DNA of 64,000 bases from Granulicella sp. (GCA_027452215.1 DAIDGQ010000012.1:1-64000); one strand, 5' to 3'; numbered from the stretch's first letter, positions 9,367 to 19,228 are shown. Notes: generated by a model from the sequence alone, not told the origin. Numbers and translations: made by a program.

Positions 9367-9518
9367 TCAGTGCCTCTCTGGAGTGAGCGGTAGCGATGGG
9401 CGACGAGACCGAGGCCGAGGATTTCGACGAAGAGAGCGGCGAGGACGAAGGCGAAACGCTGCCCGAGGCCTGCCAGCAGGAGCAGCGCCGCGAGGGCGAG
9501 CATCCAACCTGAGACCAT
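9363..9518 (-). CDS. Small (51 aa) membrane protein translationally coupled to the Amt gene
   Basis: MVSGWMLALAALLLLAGLGQRFAFVLAALFVEILGLGLVAHRYRSLQRGTE*. Stop overlaps the amt start as ATGA. Below the 60-aa cutoff of the ORF track. Confidence 0.6.
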   Translation of the reverse strand: MVSGWMLALAALLLLAGLGQRFAFVLAALFVEILGLGLVAHRYRSLQRGTE

Positions 9519-9719
9519 CAATAGGTAACCAGTCAACCTCAAAGGAGTTCCTTTTCACTGCTCAGATAGGGGTAATGTATTCAGTCTATCTATTTTTAGC
9601 GGGGTTCAAGAAACGGGCCGTAATAATTCGGGGAGGGGTGACATTTTGTCGAGGCTCCGAGTGGGAGGCTCTAGTAGACTCAGAGGCATTCCACAGCAAA
9701 AGAGAGTGAGGAGCCAACG

Positions 9720-10082
9720 ATGAAGAATGGTCTCAATGAGTTTGTGTCGACGCCGATTGGGGCGTTTGTGGTACTGGCAGTTGCGGCGTCGCTGGAGGTG
9801 CTGGGGGACTCATTTTTCCAGACAGGGCTGTACCGGTCGAGTGGGAGCCAGCGGGCGATGTGGTTCGTGGTGGGGGTGGCGGTGCTGGGGATGTACGGGT
9901 TGTTTGTGAACCTTCCGCAGTGGGACTTTGGCAAGCTGCTGGGGGTGTATGTGGCGCTGTTTTTTGTTGTGGCGCAGGTGGTGGCGAAGGTTCGGTTTCA
10001 GCAGTCGCCGACGACCCCGATCCTGGTGGGTGGAGGCTTGATTGTGGCGGGTGGGCTGGTGATTACGTTCTGGAAGGGATGA
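9720..10082 (+). CDS. Small four-TM membrane protein, SMR/DMT-like
   Basis: 120 aa: GAFVVLAVAASLEVLGDSFFQTGLYRS..., YVALFFVVAQVVAKVRF, PILVGGGLIVAGGLVITFW. GAGGAGCC Shine-Dalgarno upstream. Confidence 0.65.
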   Translation: MKNGLNEFVSTPIGAFVVLAVAASLEVLGDSFFQTGLYRSSGSQRAMWFVVGVAVLGMYGLFVNLPQWDFGKLLGVYVALFFVVAQVVAKVRFQQSPTTPILVGGGLIVAGGLVITFWKG

Positions 10083-10331
10083 GTGGGTTGAGGGCAAAAG
10101 GAATGCCGTCCCGTACGTGGCGACGGCATAACTTATGGGCACATGTTGCTCTGCGTGGCCCCTCGTATTTGAGTTTAAGGAGTGGTTGGAAATCGTATTG
10201 TGACGGAAATCACCAAGATGAAAATTATTGTCGGGCACCGGACATAGCGGTTCGTCGCGAAGGCCCCGGGAAGATTGCAGGAGTGGGGTCTAGTCGCGGG
10301 GGCGATGGGATTTCTTGGATAAGTGCTTTGT

Positions 10332-12896
10332 TTAGAAGGTGCGGACAGCGTAATCGATGACTAGCTCGTCGACGGAGATGTTGAGGGCGAGGCCTACTTT
10401 GCGGAAGCCGTCGCGCCACTCGCGGGACCAGTAGGTGGAGTCAGCGCGGCGGAGGAGGTCGTTCCAGATGTTCTGGGCCTGCCAGAGGTTGATCTCCATA
10501 GGAAGGGTGCGAAGGGATTCGGCGATGGCGAGGGTCTCATTGAGGACGGCGAGGTTCTGTGGAGACTGGAGCTCGGCGGCGGCTTCGAGGCGGACCATAG
10601 CTCGCTTCATGCGCTTGTCGGAGGTGTAGCTGAGGAGGTCGTTGTCGAGGGTGACGTGATCGATTTCGGCTCGGCGGAGGAGACGTGCGAGCTCGGCGGA
10701 GTCAAAGGTTTCGGCTTCGAGGGCGCGGCGAAGACCGGCGTTGATGGCGAAGCCGGCGGTGATGGCGAGGGCGGGGGGAGCGGGGACGTGGGCCTCGCAG
10801 AGGAAGTCGAGGAGGGTGGCGTGCTCTTCGTAGATGCGGATGAGGGAATTTTCAACTTCGGAGAGGGTCTGGTTGAGGATGCTCTTGAGGATTCGTTGCT
10901 GCTCGTCGGCGAAGAGGGAGGCGAGGGAGTAGAGGGTGGAGTCGAAGTATTCGTCGATGCTGCGGATGAGCTCCGGGAGATTAGCGCGGCGGATGGAGCT
11001 GCGGGCGCTGGCGACGAAGGTGTCCCACGCTTCGACGTCTTCGGGCTTGAAGTGCTTGACGGCGGCGGAGAGATTCTGGTCTCCGAGGTGGAGGACGGCG
11101 AAGCAGATGTCTTCGGTGTCTTCGGTGATGCGGGATCGAAGGGAGGCGCGGCCAACGGAGAAGCGACCACGGCCCGAGGTCATGACGTCGTAGGCGTGGC
11201 GCTGGACGTCGAAGCAGAAGATCTGGCCGGAGTCAGGGTAGCTGCGGAACATGGAGCTGATGGCGTAGTGGGCGCCGACGCTTTCCAGATCGAGGCGGCC
11301 GGCGGTGACGAAGCGGCGATAGACTTCGGCTCCGTCGGCGAAGTCGGGGCTGTTGCTCTTGGCGAGGGAGAGGATCTCGAGGAACTCGGCTTCGAGATCG
11401 GAGGCCTGATTGCCGAAGCGGGCGGGGTCGGAGAAGAGCTTGTGGGCGAGCTGGAGGACACGGCCGGCGTAGGCGATGATCTGGACGGTTTCGATGCCGG
11501 AGATGTCATCGAAGAACCAGCCGCAGCTGGTGTACATGAGCTGGGCGTGGCGCTGGAGCTCGAGGAGTTCGAAGACGGTGATGCGTTCAGCGGGGGTGAG
11601 CTGATGGGTGGCGTGGGTGGCGAAGAAGCGATCGAGGTTGTCGGCGCTGCGGTCGAGGATGACGTGGATGTAGGCGTCGCGAGCGGCCCATAGGTCTTTG
11701 AGGAGAGGGGCGGCGACGGCTTCGGCGAGGGGCGCGGTGCGGTCGCGAAGGAGGTCGAGGGCGTTGCGGAGAGGGGCGCGCCAGCGCTGATTCCAGCCAG
11801 CCCTTCCACCGTTGCAGCCGCAGTCGGAGCGCCAGCGCTCGACGCCGTGGGAGCAGCTCCAGGAGGATTCGTCGACGACCTCGACCTCCCATTGCGGGGG
11901 AAATTTTTCGAGGAATTCGCCGTAGTTGGTGAGCTGGGCGAGTTTGTTTTCCTCGACCCAGTGGAGGGCGTAGCTGAGGGCCATCTCACCGTGCTTGTGG
12001 TGGTGGCCATAGCTTTCGCCGTCGGTGGCGACGTGAACAATCTGGGGCTCGGAGAGGGGCTTGTCGGCCTGGAAGCAGGAGAGCATGCGGCGGGCAAAGG
12101 TCTCGCCGTCGTTGAGGAGGCCTTCGAAGGCGATGGCACGGGAGGCGGGGCCGTTGTAGAAGAAGACGGCGATGGAGCGGCCGTCGTTGAGCTTGACGAG
12201 ATAGGGGTGGGAGGTGTCGACGGTGGCGTTGGGGGTATCGGACCAGTCGGATTGGTTGTCGGATGCCGGTTGTTGGTTGTTGGTGGAAAGCTTGCGGACT
12301 CGCAGGGCCTGGTGAGGAGCGAGGACGGTGAATTTGATTCGCTCCTGGGCGAGGAGGTCGAGGACGGAGCGGGAGACGGCGGTCTCGGCGAGCCACATTC
12401 CCTCGGGCTGACGGCCGAAGCGATGGGCGAAGTCGGCGATGCCCCAGCGGATCTGGGTGCGGGCGTCCCGCTCGGAGGCGAGCGGCATGATGATGTGGTT
12501 ATAGACCTGGGCGAGGGCGGAGCCGTGGTTGGAGTAGCGCTCGGCGCTGACTCGGTCGGCGTCCTGGATCATGCGGTAGGTGCGGGGAGCGAAGTCTTCG
12601 AGCCAGCTTAAGAGTGTGGGGCCGAAGTTGAAGCTCATGCGGGCGTAGTTGTTGACGATGCGGATGATCTGGTGCTGCTGGTTGACGATGCGCGAGGCGC
12701 CGTTGGGGGCGTAGCACTCAGAGGTGATGCGCTCGTTCCAGTCATGGTAGGGGGCGGCGGAGTCCTGAAGCTCGACGGTCTCGAGCCAGGGGTTCTCACG
12801 GGGTGGCTGGTAGAAGTGGCCGTGGACGCAGATGTAACGCTGAGGCTGGGGTTGCGGCTGGGAGGATGCGGGGCCGGACTTTTTTGCTGCGGTCAT
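10332..12896 (-). CDS. Glycoside hydrolase family 57 / DUF3536-type protein
   Basis: 854 aa. RYICVHGHFYQPPRENPWLE, ECYAPNGASRIVNQQHQIIRIVNNYARMSFNFGPTLLSWLE, VHVATDGESYGHHHKHGEMAL. Confidence 0.85.
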   Translation of the reverse strand: MTAAKKSGPASSQPQPQPQRYICVHGHFYQPPRENPWLETVELQDSAAPYHDWNERITSECYAPNGASRIVNQQHQIIRIVNNYARMSFNFGPTLLSWLEDFAPRTYRMIQDADRVSAERYSNHGSALAQVYNHIIMPLASERDARTQIRWGIADFAHRFGRQPEGMWLAETAVSRSVLDLLAQERIKFTVLAPHQALRVRKLSTNNQQPASDNQSDWSDTPNATVDTSHPYLVKLNDGRSIAVFFYNGPASRAIAFEGLLNDGETFARRMLSCFQADKPLSEPQIVHVATDGESYGHHHKHGEMALSYALHWVEENKLAQLTNYGEFLEKFPPQWEVEVVDESSWSCSHGVERWRSDCGCNGGRAGWNQRWRAPLRNALDLLRDRTAPLAEAVAAPLLKDLWAARDAYIHVILDRSADNLDRFFATHATHQLTPAERITVFELLELQRHAQLMYTSCGWFFDDISGIETVQIIAYAGRVLQLAHKLFSDPARFGNQASDLEAEFLEILSLAKSNSPDFADGAEVYRRFVTAGRLDLESVGAHYAISSMFRSYPDSGQIFCFDVQRHAYDVMTSGRGRFSVGRASLRSRITEDTEDICFAVLHLGDQNLSAAVKHFKPEDVEAWDTFVASARSSIRRANLPELIRSIDEYFDSTLYSLASLFADEQQRILKSILNQTLSEVENSLIRIYEEHATLLDFLCEAHVPAPPALAITAGFAINAGLRRALEAETFDSAELARLLRRAEIDHVTLDNDLLSYTSDKRMKRAMVRLEAAAELQSPQNLAVLNETLAIAESLRTLPMEINLWQAQNIWNDLLRRADSTYWSREWRDGFRKVGLALNISVDELVIDYAVRTF

Positions 12897-12902
12897 CGTC
12901 TC

Positions 12903-12908
12903 AGGATA
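12903..12908 (-). promoter_or_regulatory. Extended -10-like element (TTGCTATCCT) 6 nt before the GH57 ATG
   Basis: Minus strand ...CAATTGCTATCCTGAGACG-ATG. Spacing would put the transcript start at or next to the ATG. Confidence 0.35.
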
Positions 12909-12923
12909 GCAATTGTGCGGAGG

Positions 12924-14660
12924 TCAGGGTTGGGATGGAGGCGTGGCGCGGACGACGTACAGGGTTCCGGGGGCGGAGGCCAGCCAGCGGGAGTAGTGGA
13001 CAGGAGCGAAGGGAGCAGGGCCGTAGCAGGCGTTGGGGTCGAAGGAGACGCTGTAAAGAGGATGGATGTGCGGGGTTTCGTCGAACTGGTTCATCGCGCA
13101 TTGGGGGGTGGGAGGAGGAGCGGTTGGGACATAGGCGTTCGCGGGGAGCACCATTCTGAAGTCATTGAGGAAGGCGGAGTGCTGAAGTTCAACGGAGTAG
13201 TTGATCTCCCAGCCGTTGTCGACGGAGGTGTCGGGGACACCGGAGGAGTGGATCTCGGCGGCGAGTGCGACCCGAGCGTGGTAGATCGCAAAGGTGTTAT
13301 GCAGGACGACGGTCCCGTAGATGGCCATGAGCCCTACGAGCACAATGCTGGCGAACGGAAGTCTGGAGTGGATTTGATCCTGATAGTAGCGCACCAGGCA
13401 GAGGAGCGCGATCATCAGCAGGGCCAGTAAATAGCGGTCGGGAACCCAGACGGTCGCTCGGGGAATGAGGAGCAGCGAGTAAGCGAGGGCGAATGGCGTG
13501 AGAAGGATGCCGAGTTGCGACCAGGAAATGGTGGCGGAGGTTGAGGGGGGCGTCGGGTCTTGCGTGCGGGGTGTTGAATTCTGCGGACGTAACAGGGAGG
13601 AGAACAGACCGAGGGCTCCTCCGAGGGATGCGATGGTCAACAGGACTCGGAGCCAGGTGTGGAGAAAGATGGGTGGCTGGCCATGCAGGGCCATGCTCTC
13701 GTAGATGCCGTAGACTCCAACCCAGTCGGTGTGGGTGGGTTCAAGGAGAAAGCCTGTGTGGGAGTGTCTCCAATGGATGAGGAGAAGGACGTAGGCGACA
13801 GATGTGATTACGATGAGGGCTTTTATGCTGCTGCGGCCGTTTCTGATTTGGGGAAGGAAGACGGCCACGATGGGTAGCAGTAGGAAGGGGGCGTCGAGGC
13901 AGAGATGGATGAGTTCGCTGAGGACGTGACCGATGGGGAAGGTACTGGGGAGGAGAGGCTCGTGCACGTTGTAGGGCTGGTGGAGAAACCATTGCATGCA
14001 GGCGAGGATGAAGAGGACTCCGGCGAAGGTGACGGCGGCTCCGGCGAGGACGACCGTGCGATTGGAGCGGAGGAGCCAGAGGGTGGAGGGCACCATGACA
14101 AGGACGCCGAGCCAGGCGATCTGGCGGGAGGTTCCGCAGAGGGCGTTGGTTGCGACGGCGAAGCAGAGCCAGGCGATGGCGGAGCGAGGGGTGGGGGATT
14201 GCAGGGCGCGAAGGCATCCGTAGAGACAGAGGAGGATGGCGAAGAGGCCGGTGATGTCGGTCATGAAGGTGGCCGACAGAAGGAGGTACATGGGGGATAG
14301 AACGAAGGCGAGGGCGGCGATCGTGGCGTTGTGCTCGGTGATGCCTGCGCGGACGAGGGTTCGTTGCAGGAGAAAGGCGAGAGCTAAGGCCACCAGCAGC
14401 GTGCTGAGGCGGACGGTGATGAAGGAGAAGCCGAAGAGCTTGACGAAGGCTGCTCCGAGATAGAGCTGCCAGCCGAGGAGTGGCGTGGTATTGCCGTTGT
14501 AGACGACGTGGCCGGTGGCGGCGAGCGTCTTTGTGATCAGGATGTAGCTGCCGTCGTCTGCTACTCCCATGGTGGTGAAGGCGCGGGCGATGAGTTCGCA
14601 GACCAGAAGGGCCAGGGCGCAGAAGAGAGCCGGAATGCGGAACCTTCGGACGAGTTGCAA
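12924..14660 (-). CDS. GT-C-like polytopic glycosyltransferase, paralog 1
   Basis: TTG start at 14660 with AGGAGG upstream: LQLVRRFRIPALFCALALLVCELIARAFTTMGVADDGSYI. Acidic DD motif after TM1 as in ArnT/PMT-like enzymes; conserved C-terminus SFDPNACYGPAPFAPVHYSRWLASAPGTLYVVRATPPSQP. Confidence 0.7.
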   Translation of the reverse strand: MQLVRRFRIPALFCALALLVCELIARAFTTMGVADDGSYILITKTLAATGHVVYNGNTTPLLGWQLYLGAAFVKLFGFSFITVRLSTLLVALALAFLLQRTLVRAGITEHNATIAALAFVLSPMYLLLSATFMTDITGLFAILLCLYGCLRALQSPTPRSAIAWLCFAVATNALCGTSRQIAWLGVLVMVPSTLWLLRSNRTVVLAGAAVTFAGVLFILACMQWFLHQPYNVHEPLLPSTFPIGHVLSELIHLCLDAPFLLLPIVAVFLPQIRNGRSSIKALIVITSVAYVLLLIHWRHSHTGFLLEPTHTDWVGVYGIYESMALHGQPPIFLHTWLRVLLTIASLGGALGLFSSLLRPQNSTPRTQDPTPPSTSATISWSQLGILLTPFALAYSLLLIPRATVWVPDRYLLALLMIALLCLVRYYQDQIHSRLPFASIVLVGLMAIYGTVVLHNTFAIYHARVALAAEIHSSGVPDTSVDNGWEINYSVELQHSAFLNDFRMVLPANAYVPTAPPPTPQCAMNQFDETPHIHPLYSVSFDPNACYGPAPFAPVHYSRWLASAPGTLYVVRATPPSQP

Positions 14661-14751
14661 TGAGCCTCCTGCGGCGAGTTGGGTTGATGCGCACGCCGGG
14701 GGAGGACGTGTGCCTTTCGTATTGCCTTCAGGATAGCAATGCGTTGGTGTC

Positions 14752-16467
14752 CTAATGGATTGCAGAAGGGGTGTAGCGAACGACGTAGAGGGTTCCGGGG
14801 CCGGAGCCGAGCCAGCGGGAGAAGGTGACGGGAGCGAAGGGGGCTGGTCCATAGCAGGCTTTGGGATCGAAGGAGATACCGTAGATCGGGCGGATGTGGG
14901 GGGTTTCGTCGAAGAAGTGCATGGGGCAGGTGCCAGCAGGGAGCGGTGGCGTGGGGACGTAGGCATGCGCGGGGAGCACGATGCGGTAGTCGTTGATATG
15001 GTCGGAGTGCTGGAGTTCGACGTTGAAGTTGTACTCCCAGGCGTTATCGACGGAGGTATCGGGAATGCCGGCGGCGTTCAACTCGGCGGCGAGTGCCACG
15101 CGGGCACGATAGAACGCAAAATTATTGTGGGTGGCGGCTACTCCGTAGATGGCCATCAGCGCGATCAGGAGAGCGCAGACTATGGGAAGCTGTGGGTGGA
15201 TTCGCTCCTGGTAGTAGCGGATGAGGAGGACTGCGGCTATGAGGGTGGGGCCGAGTAAATATCGATCGGTGAGTCCGAAGGTGCTCGCCAGCGGCATCAA
15301 GAGAACGATGTAGGCGAGGGTGAACGGCATCAAGAGTAGGTTGAGCTGCTTCGATGAGGCGCCGTTGGGTGACGATGGGGCGGGCAGGGGTTTGCGGGAT
15401 TGGAGGAGAGAGGAGATCAGGCCCAGCAGGCCTCCGAGTGAAGCGATGGTGAGCAGGACCTGTGTGCCGGTGTGAAGCAGTACAGGGGGGTCGCCTTTGA
15501 ATCCGGCTTCGTGGAGCATGCCGAGAGCGTTGACCCAGTCACCCTTCGTGGGCTCCAGCATGGGGATGTATCCGCGTTGGACTCCGATGAGGATGTAAGC
15601 CAGCAAGATGGAGGCGACGACAGCGATGGAGCGACGATTTTTGCTCCAGACTCCGGGGAGGAAGAGTGCGAAGAGGGGAAGGAGGAGGAAGGGTATATCC
15701 AGCAAAGCGTGGGTGAGCTCTCCGAGGCCGCGGGTGACGGAGATGGCTGGCTTGAGAGGCGGCATCATGCCGACGGAGTAGGGCTGGTGCTTGAACCATT
15801 GCATGCAGGCGAAGACGAAGAGCGCACCGGCGAGGGTGGCGGCGGCTCCGGCGAGGACGACTGTGCGATTGGAGCGGAGGAGCCAGAGGGTGGAGGGCAC
15901 CATGACAAGGACGCCGAGCCAGGCGATCTGGCGGGAGGTTCCGCAGAGGGCGTTGGTCGCGACGGCGAAGCAGAGCCAGGCGATGGCGGAGCGGGAGGTG
16001 GAGGCCTGGAGGGCGCGGAGACAACCGTAGAGACAGAGGAGGATGGCGAAGAGGCCGAAGATGTCGGTCATGAAGGTGACCGACAGGATGAGGTAGAGGG
16101 GGGAGAGAACGAGAGCGAGGGTGCCGAGGGTGGCGTTGTGCTCGGAGAGACCGGCGCGGACGAAGGTTCGCTGCAGGACGAAGGCCATGACGACGGCGAC
16201 GAGCAGGGTGCTCATGCGGACGGTGGTGAAGGAGTCGCCGAAGAGCTTGATGAAGGCGGCTCCGAGATAGAGTTGCCAGCCGAGCATGGCTGTCGCCCAT
16301 CCGTTGTAGGCGATGTGGCCGGTGGCTGCGAGTGTTTGCGCCATGCGGATGTAGGGGCCGTCGTCGCAGATGCCCATGGCGGCGAAGGGGCGGGCGATGA
16401 GTTCGCAGAGGAGGACGGCGAAGGCACAGAGGAGGGCCTGGATGCGGAATTTACGGACTAGTTGCAA
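14752..16467 (-). CDS. GT-C-like polytopic glycosyltransferase, paralog 2
   Basis: TTG start with AAGGGGG upstream; MGICDDGPYIRMAQTLAATGHIAYNG; C-terminus SFDPKACYGPAPFAPVTFSRWLGSGPGTLYVVRYTP. Confidence 0.7.
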   Translation of the reverse strand: MQLVRKFRIQALLCAFAVLLCELIARPFAAMGICDDGPYIRMAQTLAATGHIAYNGWATAMLGWQLYLGAAFIKLFGDSFTTVRMSTLLVAVVMAFVLQRTFVRAGLSEHNATLGTLALVLSPLYLILSVTFMTDIFGLFAILLCLYGCLRALQASTSRSAIAWLCFAVATNALCGTSRQIAWLGVLVMVPSTLWLLRSNRTVVLAGAAATLAGALFVFACMQWFKHQPYSVGMMPPLKPAISVTRGLGELTHALLDIPFLLLPLFALFLPGVWSKNRRSIAVVASILLAYILIGVQRGYIPMLEPTKGDWVNALGMLHEAGFKGDPPVLLHTGTQVLLTIASLGGLLGLISSLLQSRKPLPAPSSPNGASSKQLNLLLMPFTLAYIVLLMPLASTFGLTDRYLLGPTLIAAVLLIRYYQERIHPQLPIVCALLIALMAIYGVAATHNNFAFYRARVALAAELNAAGIPDTSVDNAWEYNFNVELQHSDHINDYRIVLPAHAYVPTPPLPAGTCPMHFFDETPHIRPIYGISFDPKACYGPAPFAPVTFSRWLGSGPGTLYVVRYTPSAIH

Positions 16468-16828
16468 TGAGCCCCCTTGGGACGAAGATTGGATTGCGAC
16501 GAGAGAGGTTCGAAGGGCGTACCGTGTGCTTCGGCGTGGTACTTTCAGGATAACAATGTGTGATGAAGATTAGGGTTTTAGTGGAGCTTTTTAGTAGCTG
16601 GTTTTTATGGTCGACGGGATCGATGGATGGCGGGATTTGAGGAATTTCAAGGTCTTGATGAGTCTTCTGGTGTCGTACTATGAGTGAAACCGTCTGAAGG
16701 TAAGCCGAGGGAGAGAGCGCATTGATTCGTAACACTGATCCAACTCAGCTATCTGTTTTTTCCGTCGGTTATGGCGCACATCTTCTTTTGTCGTATTCAT
16801 TCGTTGAGCAAGGGTATAAGGACAATGC

Positions 16829-18121
16829 ATGGCTCGTGTCGTAATTGTTGGAGCTGGGGTGATGGGCCTTGCGGCTGCATATCGAGCAGCGCGAAACGGA
16901 CATGACGTCGAGGTCATCGAAGCATCGAGCGAAGCGGGAGGAATGGCGGGGCACTTTGACTTTGCAGGCACATCCATTGAGCGCTTCTATCATTTTGTCT
17001 GTCACACCGATCATCCAACTTTTGATCTGCTGGCAGAGCTCGGACTGGCAGATAAACTCCGTTGGCGTTCTACCACCATGGGTGTATTCAGCGAAGGCAA
17101 ACTACATGATTGGGGTGATCCGATTGCGCTGATGCGCTATCCCAGTCTGACTCTTCTGCAGAAGTTGCGCTATGGGGTTTTCGCCTTTGTTTGTGTTCGC
17201 CGCAACAGTTGGGCTGCAATTGAACATGAATCAGCGAAGGATTGGATTACACGCTGGTGCGGGACCACCGTTTATAAGCGTCTATGGAAGCCGCTCTTCG
17301 ACCATAAATTTTACGAGTATGCCGACGATATCTCCGCAGCCTGGGTGTGGACTCGTATCCGACGCGTTGGGCGTTCGCGTAAGAGCCTGTTTCAAGAAGA
17401 GTTGGGATATATCGAAGGCGGATCGATTACGCTGATTGATGCGTTGATCGCTGCAATTGCGAGGTACGGTGGTGTTGTTCATCTGGGGAGTCCAGTGCAG
17501 CGCATCACGGTTGAGGATGGGCGGGTGACTGGGGTTCAAACTGCACAGGGTCATGTTTCCGCAGATGCGGTGATCTGCACTGTACCGACACCGCTAGTAG
17601 CTGACCTCATCCCTGCGTTGCCAGAGGAGTGGAAGCAGCGTTTTGTGCAGATTCACAATATTGGTGTGATTTGTGTGATCTTCAGGTTGCGGCGATCCGT
17701 GACCCCGCACTTCTGGGTGAACATTTCGGAACCCGATGTTGAGATTCCCGGAATTATCGAGTTCACCAATCTCAGAGATATCGGCGGAGACACCATTGTT
17801 TACGTTCCGTATTACATGCCTGTTGGCCACGAGAAGTTTTCCTGGCCGGATGAGCGGTTGCTGGCAGAGGCGTTCGATTGTCTGCGGCGCGTGAACTCTT
17901 CCATCACCGATGCCGATATTGTGGCGACTAAAGTTGCACGCTTGCGCCACGGTCAGCCGGTCTGTGATCCAGGATTTGCCGCAAAGATTCCACCGACGCA
18001 GACCCCAATCGCGGGGCTACAAGTCGCCGATACTTGCTATTACTATCCGGAGGATCGAGGTATTGCTGAAAGTGTACGACTCGGACTAAGGATGGCGACT
18101 GCAATTGACAAAACAGCGTAG
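16829..18121 (+). CDS. NAD(P)/FAD-dependent oxidoreductase (amine-oxidase / UDP-galactopyranose mutase-like fold)
   Basis: N-terminal Rossmann motif VVIVGAGVMGLAAAYRAARNGHDVEVIEASSEAGGMAGHF; C-terminal ADTCYYYPEDRGIAESVRLGLRMA. Confidence 0.8.
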   Translation: MARVVIVGAGVMGLAAAYRAARNGHDVEVIEASSEAGGMAGHFDFAGTSIERFYHFVCHTDHPTFDLLAELGLADKLRWRSTTMGVFSEGKLHDWGDPIALMRYPSLTLLQKLRYGVFAFVCVRRNSWAAIEHESAKDWITRWCGTTVYKRLWKPLFDHKFYEYADDISAAWVWTRIRRVGRSRKSLFQEELGYIEGGSITLIDALIAAIARYGGVVHLGSPVQRITVEDGRVTGVQTAQGHVSADAVICTVPTPLVADLIPALPEEWKQRFVQIHNIGVICVIFRLRRSVTPHFWVNISEPDVEIPGIIEFTNLRDIGGDTIVYVPYYMPVGHEKFSWPDERLLAEAFDCLRRVNSSITDADIVATKVARLRHGQPVCDPGFAAKIPPTQTPIAGLQVADTCYYYPEDRGIAESVRLGLRMATAIDKTA

Positions 18122-18197
18122 GCGAGCCGTCGATGTTAGCGATATCCGCATATGACGATCGCGCTGTCGATGTAACGCGTACCCTGTGGGCATTCGT

Positions 18198-19088
18198 CTA
18201 GTGTAAGCGTTGGAATACGCCATACATCAAGCCGATAGGCACAGGAACCACAACGCTGGAGAGAGCGCGTCCGAATTGGGGAGTTGGAAGCCCGTACGTC
18301 TGAGCTACTCGGCGAGCAATATGGGCCAACGGGGCGTCATACGGAAGAGTCCTGTGTCGCGTCTCGCGAAAGCCAGACTTCTCCATGAAGGTCTTCAGTG
18401 TCTGCTTATTGAAATACCACAGATGCTCCAGCAGAATCATGTTCCAACGGCTGCCTGAGATCCGAGCATTCCAACTGCCTATGTCCGGAACGGTGATTAC
18501 CAAGTGGCCGTGTGGCTTCAGCAGAGAGCTCAAGACCTCAACGTATTTATCGAGATCGGGCAGATGCTCGAAGACATCGAAGGCGGTGATGAGGTCGAAG
18601 GTTCCTTTCTCGAAGCCTGCGGTCCCAGCAACATCGAAGAATAGTCCGGTAGTGACCTGTGAAGGACCGACAGAGAAAACGGACGGCGCCCCCACCTCGA
18701 AACCTACTCCTGCGGGATCGTTCATGGCGAGAAGGAAACCACCTCGTCCGCAGCCGAAATCAAGAAAACGGCCGAAGTTGCCTACGTCGTTGCGGACGTT
18801 TCTTGCGAGCCGTCGAAAGCGCCTGTCGTCGCCGTCTTCGAGAGTGACTTGTGATTCGGCGGCCTTAGGGGCGTTCTGATAGGCCACGTTGTATTCGTCG
18901 GGAAAGAACTGGGGGTTGGTGAAGGTGAATGCGCAACGTTGGCAACGCTGAATTTGCCCGTGGACGACACCGTGGCGGTTGGCAAGAAAAAAAGGAGCTG
19001 CTTCGAGGGGAGTTCCTGAGAACGTGCTCTCCATGCAAGTCGTGAAACTTGCATTTGAACAGACGGGACATTCGTTGAGATATCTCAT
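18198..19088 (-). CDS. Class I SAM-dependent methyltransferase with N-terminal CxxC element
   Basis: MRYLNECPVCSNASF, later CQRCAFTFTNPQF; FLDFGCGRGGFLLAM; FDLITAFDVFEHLPDLDKYVEVLSSLLKPHGHLVITVPDIGS. ATG 19088 chosen over TTG 19100. Confidence 0.85.
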   Translation of the reverse strand: MRYLNECPVCSNASFTTCMESTFSGTPLEAAPFFLANRHGVVHGQIQRCQRCAFTFTNPQFFPDEYNVAYQNAPKAAESQVTLEDGDDRRFRRLARNVRNDVGNFGRFLDFGCGRGGFLLAMNDPAGVGFEVGAPSVFSVGPSQVTTGLFFDVAGTAGFEKGTFDLITAFDVFEHLPDLDKYVEVLSSLLKPHGHLVITVPDIGSWNARISGSRWNMILLEHLWYFNKQTLKTFMEKSGFRETRHRTLPYDAPLAHIARRVAQTYGLPTPQFGRALSSVVVPVPIGLMYGVFQRLH

Positions 19089-19228
19089 TGCACCGCTCAA
19101 GAGGATACTCCTTGGAAAGTAGGTTCAAGATGAGTCGAGGGCTTGTGTGTCTACCCGGTAGCTGTGATTGTCAGTGAAAAATGAGACAAAAGATAGCACC
19201 GCAGCGGGACTCAGTTATTGAGAAGGAC

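Noticed and set aside
8362-9393. Plus-strand 343-aa Asp/Glu/Gly-rich ORF
   Set aside because: Antisense to the Amt gene; low complexity typical of shadow ORFs.
10103-10129. ATGCCGTC-n11-GACGGCAT hairpin after the SMR-like gene
   Set aside because: 8-bp stem with no T-tract; could be chance in GC-rich DNA.
10656-11693. Plus-strand 345-aa acidic ORF (and similar at 15472..16461 and 11847..12611)
   Set aside because: Antisense shadows of GH57 and GT-C genes; GEGGEV-type composition.
14661-14966. N-terminal extension of the 680-aa ORF (MPTSPRHRSLLAPAP...)
   Set aside because: Runs into paralog 2 out of frame; the paralogs support a TTG start at 14660 with AGGAGG upstream.
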